Origin: Yoonia sp.
GTDB lineage: Bacteria; Pseudomonadota; Alphaproteobacteria; Rhodobacterales; Rhodobacteraceae
Length of the DNA stretch: 64,000 bases
Reading direction: 5' to 3'
Assembly (NCBI GenBank): GCA_029250945.1
Contig: JAQXEG010000025.1
Coordinates: forward strand, 1-64,000
The notes below the pieces were generated by a model. The model worked only from the letters and a program-made list of their open reading frames with translations. It searched no databases and was not told the origin of the DNA. The position numbers were made by a program, and so were the translations under genes. This document shows, piece by piece, positions 25,073 through 35,062 of the stretch (positions within the stretch are counted from its first letter, which is position 1; every line of letters starts with the position of its first letter).

Positions 25073-25608
25073 AGGCGCTGCCCCCGACTATCGACCTGAC
25101 CTAAGGTGGGGCGGCCGATCCCGAAAATAAACTGGGCGATCAAAACGACCAGTGGAATGAAAATAATGGTCATCACCATTTGGATCAAGCTTAGCGCAAG
25201 TGGGGCCTGTACCGACATCACAACCGTTTGAACAACGCGGTTGATGATGGTGATGGCAACCACCCCCATGGCCATCCAGCCCCAAGCCATTGCAAACGGC
25301 ATTTCGTGAATGCTGGCGGTGCGTGCGCGGAGCATTTCGGTCAAGATCACAACCATTGCCGCCCAAAGGCCGGGTGGGCGCTGGAACAACAAATCCGCCA
25401 ATAAGAAAATAGCCGCTACGATCCAGACGGGCGCAAAATCCGGTCGGCGGGCGACCCAAACGAGTGTCACGGCCAACAACCAATCGGGCGGGGCCCAAAC
25501 GGTCGGGCGCGTGTCGAGCGGCAGAATCTGGGCGAAGATGATGCCAACAGTCAAAATGACGAACACACTGCGGCCAATCCAGACCTTTGATGATGATGCA
25601 TCAGCCAT
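25069..25608 (-). CDS. mreD: Rod-shape-determining protein MreD
   Basis: This 179-residue membrane protein has five or six helices. WAPPDWLLAVTLVWVARRPD and the segment FAPVWIVAAIFLLADLLFQRPPGLWA fit alphaproteobacterial MreD. The track extends the frame to 25809, but that part overlaps mreC and is not hydrophobic in the MreD manner. ATG 25608 overlaps the mreC stop by 8 bp. Confidence 0.88.
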   Translation of the reverse strand: MADASSSKVWIGRSVFVILTVGIIFAQILPLDTRPTVWAPPDWLLAVTLVWVARRPDFAPVWIVAAIFLLADLLFQRPPGLWAAMVVILTEMLRARTASIHEMPFAMAWGWMAMGVVAITIINRVVQTVVMSVQAPLALSLIQMVMTIIFIPLVVLIAQFIFGIGRPTLGQVDSRGQRL

Positions 25609-26494
25609 CAGTTTCGGCCTGCGCGGTTTGTGGCGCATCCGCTGGCGCCAAAAGGCTGCCGGGGTCTGTGATGCCGTCATTTGGGCGGGACCGCAGGACA
25701 CGCAGGAATTCCAGCCGTTCATAGTCGGCAGACAACCGCACGCGCAGACGGCGATCATTCCCAAGGGCGACTTGGCCCACCAAAAGGTCAGCAGGAAATA
25801 CGCCACCATCGCCCGACGTCACAACGCGGTCGCCAGGGCGGACAAGATCGGCATTTTCCAGAAATTCAATCGGCGGGTTCAGAGTGTTATCCCCACCCAG
25901 AATGGCACGCTGGCCAGACGGTTGGATCGTGATCGGAATACGGCTTGAGGTGTCGGTCAACAGGATCACGCGTGCAGTTTTTTCACCCACGCCGCTGATC
26001 CGCCCGACGAGGCCGATACCGTCCATGGTGGGCCAGCCGTCCACCAATCCGTCACGCGCGCCCACATTCAGCAGGACCGATTGCCGGAACGGTGACCCGC
26101 TATCGGTTAACACAACACCAGTGATATACGTCAGTTCGGGATCAAGGCGCACATTGTTTAGGCCCAAAAGCTTGGCGTTTTCCTGCTCCAGTTGAAGCGC
26201 GGCTTCTTTCCACGCCTTCATCTGCTGCAATTCGCGGCGCAGGTCGCCGTTTTGGGCCGCAAGCTGTTGATAGGATTGAAAATCGCTAATTAGATTCGCC
26301 ATGCCGGTGACAGGTGCCATGGCCCAATCAAACGACGGCACCACGCGGTCAATCACGGCAAGGCGGAACCGTTCGACCCGTGGGGTATCAATCCGCCAGA
26401 CAAGGAAAATACCCAGCAGCGTGAACACCAAAATCCCGACCAGCAACCTGCGGATCGGGCCAAAGTAGTCTTCGGTGTTGCGGTCGTTTGCCAA
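25601..26494 (-). CDS. mreC: Rod-shape-determining protein MreC
   Basis: This 297-residue protein has one N-terminal membrane helix, a coiled coil near residues 65-100 (LAAQNGDLRRELQQMK...LEQENAKLL) and the periplasmic beta domains with VGARDGLVDGWPTMDGIGLVGRI. MreC bridges MreB/RodA and the transpeptidase. The C-terminal tail is rich in Pro, Ala and Gln, as in other alphaproteobacteria. It follows mreB by 17 bp. Confidence 0.93.
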   Translation of the reverse strand: MANDRNTEDYFGPIRRLLVGILVFTLLGIFLVWRIDTPRVERFRLAVIDRVVPSFDWAMAPVTGMANLISDFQSYQQLAAQNGDLRRELQQMKAWKEAALQLEQENAKLLGLNNVRLDPELTYITGVVLTDSGSPFRQSVLLNVGARDGLVDGWPTMDGIGLVGRISGVGEKTARVILLTDTSSRIPITIQPSGQRAILGGDNTLNPPIEFLENADLVRPGDRVVTSGDGGVFPADLLVGQVALGNDRRLRVRLSADYERLEFLRVLRSRPNDGITDPGSLLAPADAPQTAQAETDG

Positions 26495-26511
26495 ATGCAG
26501 CCCCGCTTTGC

Positions 26512-27579
<1,068 letters not shown>

Positions 27580-27688
27580 CTAGAACGCGACTCCCCCGTC
27601 GCTGAGCCCTTATAGGTAAGGGGGGCAAAGGGGGAAAGGGGCAATCACACGACTTATGGGCGTGTTCTTGCCGCCCAAATTAGGGGGT

Positions 27689-27712
27689 GGGCGGCCCCGT
27701 TTCAGGCCGCCC
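27689..27712 (-). terminator. Hairpin downstream of leuA
   Basis: GGGCGGCC and GGCCGCCC pair perfectly around an 8-nt loop, 9 bp beyond the leuA stop. There is no U-run on the minus strand, so termination may be Rho-assisted. The same arms recur at 43116-43134. Confidence 0.55.
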
Positions 27713-27720
27713 GCGATTGA

Positions 27721-29277
27721 TCAGCTGTCTTTGTAGCTGACGCCCTTGGTGTCATAGCCCGGCTGCGATTGTTCGCGCCGCACCATCAAGCGGTTTAGCG
27801 CGTTGATATACGCCTTGGCGCTGGCAACCACAGTGTCAGTATCGGCCGATTGGCCTGTGGCGATACGCCCGTCTTCTTCCAATCGCACAGACACCGTTGC
27901 TTGGGCATCGGTGCCTTCGGTCACGGCGCTGACCTGATAAAGCTGCAACCGCGCTTTGTGTTCCACCAGCGCCTTGACCGCGTTGAATGTCGCATCAACC
28001 GGCCCGTCGCCTGTGGCCTTGGTGGTCACGGTTTCGCCATCAACCTCAAGCACCATTTCAGCGGATTGCGGCCCTTGCGTGCCGCAGATAACGGCCAAGG
28101 ATTCCAGGCGGATACGATCCTCATCCCCGTCGTTTTGGCGAATGATGGCGATCAGGTCGTCGTCGTACACTTCCTTTTTGCGGTCGGCCAATTCCTTGAA
28201 CCGGACGAACACGTCCTTCAGCTCATTGTCGCCCATGTCATAGCCCAGCTCGGCCAGTTTGGCGCGCAAGGCGGCACGACCCGAATGTTTGCCCAATGGC
28301 AGCGATGTGCCTGACAAGCCCACATCCTCTGGGCGCATAATCTCAAAGGTTTCTTTGTTCTTCAGCATGCCATCTTGGTGGATGCCGCTTTCGTGGGCGA
28401 AGGCGTTTTTACCGACAATCGCCTTGTTAAACTGGACAGCAAAGCCGGACACCGTCGCCACACGGCGCGAGATGTTCATGATCTTGGTTGTATCAATGCG
28501 CGTGGTGTAGGGCATGATATCGGACCGCACCTTGAGCGCCATTACGACCTCTTCCAGCGCAGTATTCCCCGCACGTTCGCCCAGACCGTTGATCGTGCAT
28601 TCGATCTGGCGTGCACCACCTTCGACGGCGGCCAGTGAGTTGGCGGTCGCCATGCCCAGATCGTTGTGGCAGTGGGTGGCAAAGATCACGTCATCAGCAC
28701 CGGGAACCGTTTTGATCAGGTTGCGGATAAGATCAGCGGATTCCACTGGGGCGGTATAGCCCACGGTATCGGGGATGTTGATCGTTGTGGCACCCGCCTT
28801 GATCGCGATTTCCACAACGCGACACAGGTAGTCCCATTCGGTGCGTGTCGCATCCATTGGCGACCACTGCACGTTGTCGCACAGGTTGCGGGCGTGGGTG
28901 ACTGTGTCGTGGATACGTTCCGCCATTTCGTCCATCGTCAGGTTCGGAATAGCGCGGTGCAGCTCGGACGTGCCGATGAACGTGTGGATGCGCGGGGATG
29001 CGGCGTGTTTCACAGCCTCCCAACAGCGGTCGATATCCTTATAGTTTGCGCGCGCCAGACCACAGATTGTGGCGGATTTGGACCGCTGCGCAATCTCGGT
29101 TACGGCATTGAAATCACCCTCTGATGCGATGGGAAATCCGGCCTCGATGATATTTACGCCCATCTCGTCCAGTAGTTCGGCGATCTCCAGCTTTTCGGCG
29201 TGGGTCATTGTGGCGCCGGGGGATTGTTCGCCATCGCGCAGGGTGGTGTCGAAAATCAACACGTCATTTATCGTCAT
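27721..29277 (-). CDS. leuA: 2-isopropylmalate synthase (LeuA)
   Basis: This 518-residue protein has a TIM-barrel with LIFDTTLRDGEQSPGATM at the start (metal and acyl-CoA site), ATHCHNDLGMATANSL near residue 205 (HxH metal ligands) and GERAGNTALEEVV near 240. The C-terminal LeuA regulatory domain covers residues from about 390. It makes 2-isopropylmalate, the first committed step to leucine. ATG 29277 has AAAGGA 9 nt upstream; the track start at 29388 lies inside the leader region. A leucine-rich leader peptide with paired stems precedes it, so expression is probably controlled by attenuation as well as by feedback. Confidence 0.95.
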   Translation of the reverse strand: MTINDVLIFDTTLRDGEQSPGATMTHAEKLEIAELLDEMGVNIIEAGFPIASEGDFNAVTEIAQRSKSATICGLARANYKDIDRCWEAVKHAASPRIHTFIGTSELHRAIPNLTMDEMAERIHDTVTHARNLCDNVQWSPMDATRTEWDYLCRVVEIAIKAGATTINIPDTVGYTAPVESADLIRNLIKTVPGADDVIFATHCHNDLGMATANSLAAVEGGARQIECTINGLGERAGNTALEEVVMALKVRSDIMPYTTRIDTTKIMNISRRVATVSGFAVQFNKAIVGKNAFAHESGIHQDGMLKNKETFEIMRPEDVGLSGTSLPLGKHSGRAALRAKLAELGYDMGDNELKDVFVRFKELADRKKEVYDDDLIAIIRQNDGDEDRIRLESLAVICGTQGPQSAEMVLEVDGETVTTKATGDGPVDATFNAVKALVEHKARLQLYQVSAVTEGTDAQATVSVRLEEDGRIATGQSADTDTVVASAKAYINALNRLMVRREQSQPGYDTKGVSYKDS

Positions 29278-29295
29278 TTTGGTATTCCTTTGTGT

Positions 29296-29366
29296 CCTTA
29301 GCTTGTCGTGGTGCTGATCCCCTCTGAGCGGTCGCACCGATATGGCACGCTCAGAGGCAGCTAAGG
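29296..29366 (-). promoter_or_regulatory. leuA attenuator: nested stems between leader peptide and leuA
   Basis: In the transcript, CCTTAGCT (overlapping the last Leu codons) pairs with AGCTAAGG next to the leuA ribosome binding site. Inside it, CCTCTGAGCG pairs with CGCTCAGAGG, and the leader stop codon lies in the first of these arms. A ribosome waiting at the Leu run would cover the outer 5' arm. No U-run follows, so control may act on translation of leuA or through Rho rather than through a classic intrinsic terminator. Confidence 0.72.
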
Positions 29367-29431
29367 AGAAGCAACGCAGATAGGCCAAGCCCGGCAGGGG
29401 CGGCAGCTGTGATATGTGTATTTGCGTTCAT
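29351..29431 (-). CDS. leuL: leuA leader peptide (26 residues, Leu-rich)
   Basis: The frame from ATG 29431 encodes 26 residues ending in SALLLLSCL and a TGA at 29353-29351. Four consecutive Leu codons (TTG CTT CTC CTT) and three further Leu codons nearby give eight-fold enrichment over random. It is absent from the ORF track because of its length. It ends 73 nt before leuA, with two perfect stems between. Peptides of this kind sense charged tRNA-Leu. There is no Shine-Dalgarno site, and a TATAGT box 7 nt before the ATG suggests that the transcript starts at the A of ATG, meaning leaderless translation. Confidence 0.78.
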   Translation of the reverse strand: MNANTHITAAAPAGLGLSALLLLSCL

Positions 29432-29438
29432 GGGAAGG

Positions 29439-29466
29439 ACTATAGCCATAGATTAGCCGATGAAAA
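29439..29466 (-). promoter_or_regulatory. Putative leuL-leuA promoter
   Basis: On the minus strand TATAGT (29444-29439) is followed by 7 nt and then the ATG of the leader peptide. A weak -35 TTTTCA lies 16 bp upstream. This would put transcription initiation on the first base of the leader start codon. Confidence 0.5.
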
Positions 29467-29564
29467 CCCCTGTTTTCGGGTTCGTCAGTGGATACAGGTG
29501 CCTGAATTTGGAGGCAAGCATCGGTGGGGCTGGTTTTTGGGCAACGGGGGGCTAATTGGCGGGG

Positions 29565-30203
29565 ATGACACGGAATTTGATTATTGGCGCCTCTGGCGGA
29601 ATTGGTGCGGCAATGGCGCAAGCTGCCGCAGGTGACGTCGTAGGGCTTTCGCGGCGCAATGACGGGTTGGACGTGACAAACTCCGACAGCGTGGCTGCGG
29701 TACTGGGCGGGCTGGATGGTGTGTTTGACAAGGTCGTCGTGGCGATTGGCAGCTTAGGCACACCGGAGAAATCCCTGTCTGCGATCAAGGCATCCGCGAT
29801 GCTGGATGTCATGGCAGTGAACGCTGTTGGTCCGGCGTTAATACTCCGGCATCTGCCGCAGCTTCTTGCGCTACAAGGGCGAGTTGCGGTTTTGTCGGCC
29901 CGTGTTGGGTCGATTGGGGACAATGCGATTGGCGGTTGGCATTCCTATCGCGCGTCCAAGGCCGCGTTGAACCAGATCGTACACGGCGCTGCGATTGAGC
30001 TGGCGCGCACCCACAAAGGATCGGTTTGTGTGGCCTTGCATCCGGGCACAGTCGCGACGTCATTCACCGCCAATCACGCAGGTCGTTACAAGATGGTCAC
30101 GCCAGAGGTCGCAGCGGCAAATCTTTGGTGCGTCATCGACGGTTTGGCGCCTTCACAAACCGGCGGCTTTTATGATTACGCAGGCGAGGTGATCCCATGG
30201 TAA
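29565..30203 (+). CDS. SDR family oxidoreductase
   Basis: This 212-residue short-chain dehydrogenase has the nucleotide motif LIIGASGGIGAAMA at the start, a catalytic YRASK near residue 127 and the Ser of LSARVGSIGD near 112. The dinucleotide loop is shorter than usual, as in C-factor-like SDRs. It overlaps the photolyase-related gene by 7 bp (the ATG lies within its last codons), so the two are translationally coupled. The substrate is unknown. The track start 29556 (TTG) is three codons longer; ATG 29565 with GGCGGGG upstream is used. Confidence 0.83.
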   Translation: MTRNLIIGASGGIGAAMAQAAAGDVVGLSRRNDGLDVTNSDSVAAVLGGLDGVFDKVVVAIGSLGTPEKSLSAIKASAMLDVMAVNAVGPALILRHLPQLLALQGRVAVLSARVGSIGDNAIGGWHSYRASKAALNQIVHGAAIELARTHKGSVCVALHPGTVATSFTANHAGRYKMVTPEVAAANLWCVIDGLAPSQTGGFYDYAGEVIPW

Positions 30204-31711
30204 GGCTTATCCTGGTGCTGGGTGATCAGCTGTCCCACGGGCTGCACGGTTTGCGCAAAGCCGACAAATCGCGTGACATTGTCGTCATGGCTGAGGTCGA
30301 CGCTGAGGCGACATATACCCCCCATCACCCCAAAAAGATCGCGTTCACGTTTATGGTGATGCGGCGGTTTGCGGATGAATTGCGCGCCGATGGCTGGACC
30401 GTGCGCTATGCCAAGATCGACGATCCTGACAATACGCATTCTATTGCGGGTGAGCTGATTCGGCGGGCCGCCAATCAGGAGACAGCGGGCGTTGTTTTGA
30501 CCGAGCCGGGGGAATGGCGGTTGATTGATGCGCTGGGCGATTTGCCAATCCCGGTGCATATGCTGTCAGATGACCGCTTTATCGCCAGCCACGCTGACTT
30601 TGATGGATGGGCCGAGGGGCGCAAGCAGTTGCGGATGGAGTATTTCTATCGCGATATGCGCCGCAAAACCGATCTGCTGATGGATGGGGAAAAACCCGAG
30701 GGTGGCAAGTGGAACTACGACCATGACAATCGCAAGCCCACCAATGGTGTCGATCACGATGGTCCGCTTCGCTTCGCCCCTGATCCAGAGGTTCTGAGCG
30801 TCGTGCAGGATCGTTACGGCGAGAACTTTGGTGATCTGGAACCGTTCTGGTTCGCGACAAATGCGGCGGATGCGCAGGCGTCGTTTGATCATTGGATCAC
30901 CCATGCCCTGCCGCAATTTGGTGATTTCCAAGATGCCATGCTGACCGATCAGCCGTTCATGTATCACGCGATCATTGGGCTTTACCTGAATGCGGGGCTG
31001 CTTGATCCGCTCAAGGTGTGCCAGCAAGCCGAACAGGCCTACCGCGACGGACATGCGCCGCTGAACGCGGTGGAAGGGTTCATACGCCAGATCATTGGGT
31101 GGCGTGAATATGTGCGCGGGATCTATTTCCGCGAAGGGCGCGATTATACCGCCCGCAACGGGCTGGACCACAGTCGCGATCTGCCGCCAGTGTTCTGGGG
31201 CGGCAAAACCAAGATGCATTGCATGGATCAGGCCGTGGGGCAGACCCGCGAACACGCCTATGCCCACCATATCCAACGGCTGATGGTCACGGGCAACTTT
31301 GCCCTGTTGGCTGGGATCGCACCGTCGCAAATTCACGAATGGTATCTGGCCGTATACGCTGACGCCTATGAATGGGTCGAGGCCCCGAACGTCATCGGCA
31401 TGAGCCAATTTGCAGATGGCGGAATCATCGCGTCAAAGCCGTATATTTCCAGCGGGAACTACATCCACAAAATGTCGAACTACTGCAAATCCTGCGCCTA
31501 CCGTGTGCAGGATAAAACGGGTGTCGATGCGTGCCCGTTCAACCTGCTGTATTGGCATTTTCTTGATCAGCACCGCGACAAATTCAAAGGCAACCCGCGC
31601 ATGGGCAATATGTACCGTGTCTGGGACAAGATGGATGAGGCCAAACGCGACACTGTGCTGACTGAGGCCGCCGCTTGGCTTGATCGGTTGGATGCAGGCG
31701 ACCCCGTTTAG
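30197..31711 (+). CDS. Cryptochrome/photolyase-related protein with [4Fe-4S] cluster (FeS-BCP type)
   Basis: This 504-residue protein starts with the DASH-like alpha/beta domain LILVLGDQLSHGLHGLRKAD and carries the FAD-binding helical domain around EGFIRQIIGWREYVRGIYFREG. Four cysteines in the pattern expected of the bacterial iron-sulfur photolyases are visible: one in KMHCMDQAV (near residue 338) and three in SNYCKSCAYRVQDK...DACPFN (near 425-445). The group includes the (6-4) photolyase PhrB of Agrobacterium and the CryB regulator of Rhodobacter, so repair or blue-light signalling are both possible. Its stop overlaps the convergent MORN gene. Confidence 0.87.
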   Translation: MVRLILVLGDQLSHGLHGLRKADKSRDIVVMAEVDAEATYTPHHPKKIAFTFMVMRRFADELRADGWTVRYAKIDDPDNTHSIAGELIRRAANQETAGVVLTEPGEWRLIDALGDLPIPVHMLSDDRFIASHADFDGWAEGRKQLRMEYFYRDMRRKTDLLMDGEKPEGGKWNYDHDNRKPTNGVDHDGPLRFAPDPEVLSVVQDRYGENFGDLEPFWFATNAADAQASFDHWITHALPQFGDFQDAMLTDQPFMYHAIIGLYLNAGLLDPLKVCQQAEQAYRDGHAPLNAVEGFIRQIIGWREYVRGIYFREGRDYTARNGLDHSRDLPPVFWGGKTKMHCMDQAVGQTREHAYAHHIQRLMVTGNFALLAGIAPSQIHEWYLAVYADAYEWVEAPNVIGMSQFADGGIIASKPYISSGNYIHKMSNYCKSCAYRVQDKTGVDACPFNLLYWHFLDQHRDKFKGNPRMGNMYRVWDKMDEAKRDTVLTEAAAWLDRLDAGDPV

Positions 31712-33135
31712 TTTTCGGCGGGGGGGGCAGACTCAGCTTCAGCCTCGGCTGTGGCAAGCGTGCCATCAACCCATTCACCCTGCGCGGTCTGACCTGTTGC
31801 ATAGGTCATCGTGCCCGCGCCTTGACGGCGACCGCGCACAAATGTGCCCTCATAGACATCACCGTTATTGTAGGTCGCGCGACCTTTGCCGCTGATCTCT
31901 CCGTTGGTCCAATCACCGGTGTAGGAAAAGCCGTCGGGCAGGGTAATGGTGCCAGTGCCGTCGCGCTGACCGACCTTGAACGTGCCTTCGTACACTGTAC
32001 CATCGGCATAGACCGCACGCCCCGCGCCGTTGCGCTGACCATTGGCCCATTCGCCTTCATAGGTGTAGCCGTCGGCATAGGTCATCTTGCCCATGCCGTG
32101 ATTTTTGGCGTTCAAAAACTCACCTTCATAGGTCAGGCCATTGGTGTAGGTCGCGATGCCCTTGCCGTTGATCACACCGTTTTCCCATGCGCCGGAATAG
32201 GATGACCCGTCGGCATAGACGATCTTGCCCGTGCCATCCGCCAGATCGGCCGCAAAGGTGCCGGTGTAAACAGACCCGTCGGGATAGGTGACCTCTCCGG
32301 TGCCCTCAATCTGGCCTGCGTTCCAGTCGCCCACGTATTTATAGCCGTCGGTGCCGGTAAATGTGCCAACGCCGCGGCGTTTATCATCGGCAAAGCCACC
32401 GACATAGGTATCACCGTTTGCATAGGTGACCGTGCCGGTCCCTTGGCGACGCCCCGCGACAAGATCGCCTTCGTAGACATCGCCATTGGGTTGTTCCAAC
32501 CGGCCCACGCCTTCAATCTGCCCATCGACCCACGTGCCGCTGTAAATCAGCCCGTCCGCCATCGTAAGCGTGCCTGCGCCATCACGCTCGCCTGCCTTCA
32601 GTGATCCGTCATAGACCGCGCCATCAGGGTAGGTGATCACGCTTTTACCTTCTTTTACGCCATTGATCCACGGCCCCTCATAGACGTAGCCGCTGGGGCT
32701 ACGCATGGTGCCTGTGCCGTGGTGCATGGCATTGCGAAACTCGCCCTCGTAAACCACGCCATTGGCGTAAGATGCGATGCCGCGCCCTGTGATGTTACCG
32801 TCGACCCAGTCGCCCTCGTAAGTGCCGCCATCGGCGAAGGTGATGCGGCCCGTCCCAGAAGGTTTGCCGGCCTCAAAGCTCCCCTCGAACACCGATCCGT
32901 TGGGGAAGCGTGCCGTGCCTTGGCCCTTGATCTCACCCTCAACCCAAGCGCCGGTGTATTCGTAACCGTTAGGAAGCCGGTAGGTCCCGATCCCGTGCTG
33001 TTTGCCGTTCAGGAACGCCCCCTCATATACGCCGCCGTCCTCATATTGCTTGGTCTGCACAGTCTGCGCCTGTGCGCCTTGCGCTAATGTCAGCGCGATA
33101 CCCGCGGCCACACCTTGCCAAGCCCAATTTGCCAT
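31708..33135 (-). CDS. Secreted MORN-repeat protein
   Basis: After a signal peptide (MANWAWQGVAAGIALTLAQGAQA) this 475-residue protein consists almost entirely of 23-residue MORN repeats of the pattern YEGxWxNGxxxGxGxxxxxDG. Eighteen clear copies and one degenerate C-terminal copy can be counted. It ends in an Ala/Glu-rich tail. MORN repeats form elongated beta-sheets and bind lipids or proteins; the function in bacteria is not known. ATG 33135 has GGGGGAAAAGAG in front, whereas the track start 33195 lacks support. Codon-level variation among repeats argues for long-standing duplication. The stop overlaps the photolyase stop (TTAG). Confidence 0.85.
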   Translation of the reverse strand: MANWAWQGVAAGIALTLAQGAQAQTVQTKQYEDGGVYEGAFLNGKQHGIGTYRLPNGYEYTGAWVEGEIKGQGTARFPNGSVFEGSFEAGKPSGTGRITFADGGTYEGDWVDGNITGRGIASYANGVVYEGEFRNAMHHGTGTMRSPSGYVYEGPWINGVKEGKSVITYPDGAVYDGSLKAGERDGAGTLTMADGLIYSGTWVDGQIEGVGRLEQPNGDVYEGDLVAGRRQGTGTVTYANGDTYVGGFADDKRRGVGTFTGTDGYKYVGDWNAGQIEGTGEVTYPDGSVYTGTFAADLADGTGKIVYADGSSYSGAWENGVINGKGIATYTNGLTYEGEFLNAKNHGMGKMTYADGYTYEGEWANGQRNGAGRAVYADGTVYEGTFKVGQRDGTGTITLPDGFSYTGDWTNGEISGKGRATYNNGDVYEGTFVRGRRQGAGTMTYATGQTAQGEWVDGTLATAEAEAESAPPAEN

Positions 33136-33270
33136 ACTCTTTTCCCCCGGACGGTTTGTTGCGCGCAGCGTAGTCCAAGGGGGCAGGGCTGACAACGGGG
33201 GAATCGGTGCAATCGGCTTTCCCTTGCCGACTAATCTGCTACATCAAGGTCAACGAGATAGGATAGTTTC

Positions 33271-34932
33271 ATGACCGATCATTTCCGCCTGACGATTGCA
33301 CAGTTGAACCCGACCGTTGGGGATATTGCGGGCAACGCCGCCTTTGCACGTGATGCGTGGGAGCAGGGGCGCGATGGGGGCGCTGCGATGGTCGCTCTGC
33401 CAGAGATGTTTATCACCGGCTACTCGACCCAAGACCTTGTGAACAAACCTGCCTTTCATCTGGCAGCGATGGCCGCCGTTGAACAGTTGGCCGCTGATTG
33501 CGCCGACGGTCCGACCCTCGCCATTGGCGGGCCCTATACCGAAGATGGGCGGCTCTATAACGCCTATCATATCTGTCGTGGCGGCAAGGTGGTTGCGCGC
33601 CAGCTCAAGCACTTTATGCCCAATTACAATGTCTTTGACGAGGTCCGTCAATTCAATCGTGGCGCGATTCAAGGCCCCTATGCCATCCCCGACGGCCCCC
33701 GCATCGGCAGCCCCATCTGCGAGGATGCCTGGTACGAAGACGTGGCCGAAGCGATGGTTGAATCCGGCGCCGAAATTCTCGTGGTGCCTAACGGCTCCCC
33801 CTATTTTCGCGGTAAATTCGACTACCGCATGAACAACATGGTGGCGCGTGTCGTGGAAAACGACGTGCCGCTTGTCTATCTGAATATGACTGGCGGTCAG
33901 GATGATCAGGCGTTTGATGGCGGCTCCTTCGTGCTGAATCGCGGTGGTGAGTTGGCGATGCAACTGCCATTGTTCGACGCGGAGATTGCGCATGTTGATT
34001 TCACGCGCGACGGCGATGGTTGGACGGCGACAAAGGGTGATATTGCCCCGCTGCCATCGGAATATGGCCAAGATTACCGCGCAATGGTCGAAACCCTGCG
34101 CGACTACTTTGCCAAAACGGGGTTCACGAAATGCCTATTGGGCCTTTCGGGCGGCATCGACAGCGCGATCGTCGCCACGATCGCCTCCGACGCCCTGGGT
34201 CCACAGAATGTCCGCTGCGTGATGCTGCCATCGGAATACACGTCCCAAGCATCGCTTGACGATGCGCAAGCCGTTGTGGACGCGCTCGGCTGTAAATACG
34301 ACACCATCAATATCGCGGGACCGCATGCGGCTGTGACCGACGCACTTGCGCCGCTTTTTGTGGGCCTCGACGAAGGTCTGACCGAGGAAAATATCCAAAG
34401 CCGTATCCGCGGCCTTCTGCTGATGGCGCAATCCAACAAATTTGGTGAAATGCTGCTGACTACGGGCAATAAGTCCGAGGTCGCGGTGGGCTATGCCACG
34501 ATCTATGGCGACATGTCGGGGGGCTATAATCCCATCAAGGACATGTATAAAACCCGCGTGTTTGAAACCTGCCGCTGGCGCAACGCCAACCACGCGCCAT
34601 GGATGCTGGCCCCTGCGGGCGAAATGATTCCCGTGGCGATTATCGACAAACCACCGACCGCCGAATTGCGCCCCGATCAGAAAGACAGCGACAGCTTACC
34701 GCCCTACGATATCCTCGACGGTATCCTCGAAATGCTTGTCGATGATGAGGCTTCGGTCGCTGATTGCGTGGCCGCTGGCTATGACCGTGACGTTGTAAAA
34801 CGGGTCGAGCATCTGCTCTACATCAGCGAATATAAACGCTTCCAGTCTGCTCCCGGCACACGGCTTTCACGTCATGCCTTCTGGCTCGACCGCCGGTATC
34901 CAATCGTCAACCGCTGGCGCGACAACAGCTAG
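33271..34932 (+). CDS. nadE: Glutamine-dependent NAD+ synthetase (NadE)
   Basis: This 553-residue protein has an N-terminal nitrilase-type amidohydrolase with the triad Glu (LPEMFITGY), Lys (LKHFMPNYNVFDE) and Cys (SPICEDAWYED). The C-terminal synthetase domain has the PP-loop LGLSGGIDSAI near residue 290 and GNKSEVAVGYAT near 405. It converts nicotinate adenine dinucleotide to NAD+ with ammonia from glutamine. nadD lies 16 kb away in this window. It is a single gene divergent from the MORN gene. Confidence 0.95.
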   Translation: MTDHFRLTIAQLNPTVGDIAGNAAFARDAWEQGRDGGAAMVALPEMFITGYSTQDLVNKPAFHLAAMAAVEQLAADCADGPTLAIGGPYTEDGRLYNAYHICRGGKVVARQLKHFMPNYNVFDEVRQFNRGAIQGPYAIPDGPRIGSPICEDAWYEDVAEAMVESGAEILVVPNGSPYFRGKFDYRMNNMVARVVENDVPLVYLNMTGGQDDQAFDGGSFVLNRGGELAMQLPLFDAEIAHVDFTRDGDGWTATKGDIAPLPSEYGQDYRAMVETLRDYFAKTGFTKCLLGLSGGIDSAIVATIASDALGPQNVRCVMLPSEYTSQASLDDAQAVVDALGCKYDTINIAGPHAAVTDALAPLFVGLDEGLTEENIQSRIRGLLLMAQSNKFGEMLLTTGNKSEVAVGYATIYGDMSGGYNPIKDMYKTRVFETCRWRNANHAPWMLAPAGEMIPVAIIDKPPTAELRPDQKDSDSLPPYDILDGILEMLVDDEASVADCVAAGYDRDVVKRVEHLLYISEYKRFQSAPGTRLSRHAFWLDRRYPIVNRWRDNS

Positions 34933-34940
34933 ACCGCTTC

Positions 34941-34980
34941 GCATTTTTCAAAATACTCTGGGGTCCGGGGCTGGCCCCGG
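34941..34980. repeat. Short intergenic repeat (copy 2) with adjoining CCGGGG hairpin
   Basis: GCATTTTTCAAAATACTCTGGGG is the inverse counterpart of the element at 21025-21050 (AGTATTTT followed by AAAAA). It adjoins CCGGGG-CTGG-CCCCGG, a stable stem directly after nadE. A terminator role for nadE is likely. Confidence 0.5.
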
Positions 34981-35062
34981 CGTGTCGCTGCACGTAGTGC
35001 GGCGAAAACAGGTCTCGACCCAACAGTGTTCCGTGATACCCTTTTCTGAAAGGGACATCAAA

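Noticed and set aside
31791-33060. Long repetitive DNA as a satellite repeat
   Set aside because: The periodicity is explained by the 23-residue MORN repeats of one protein.
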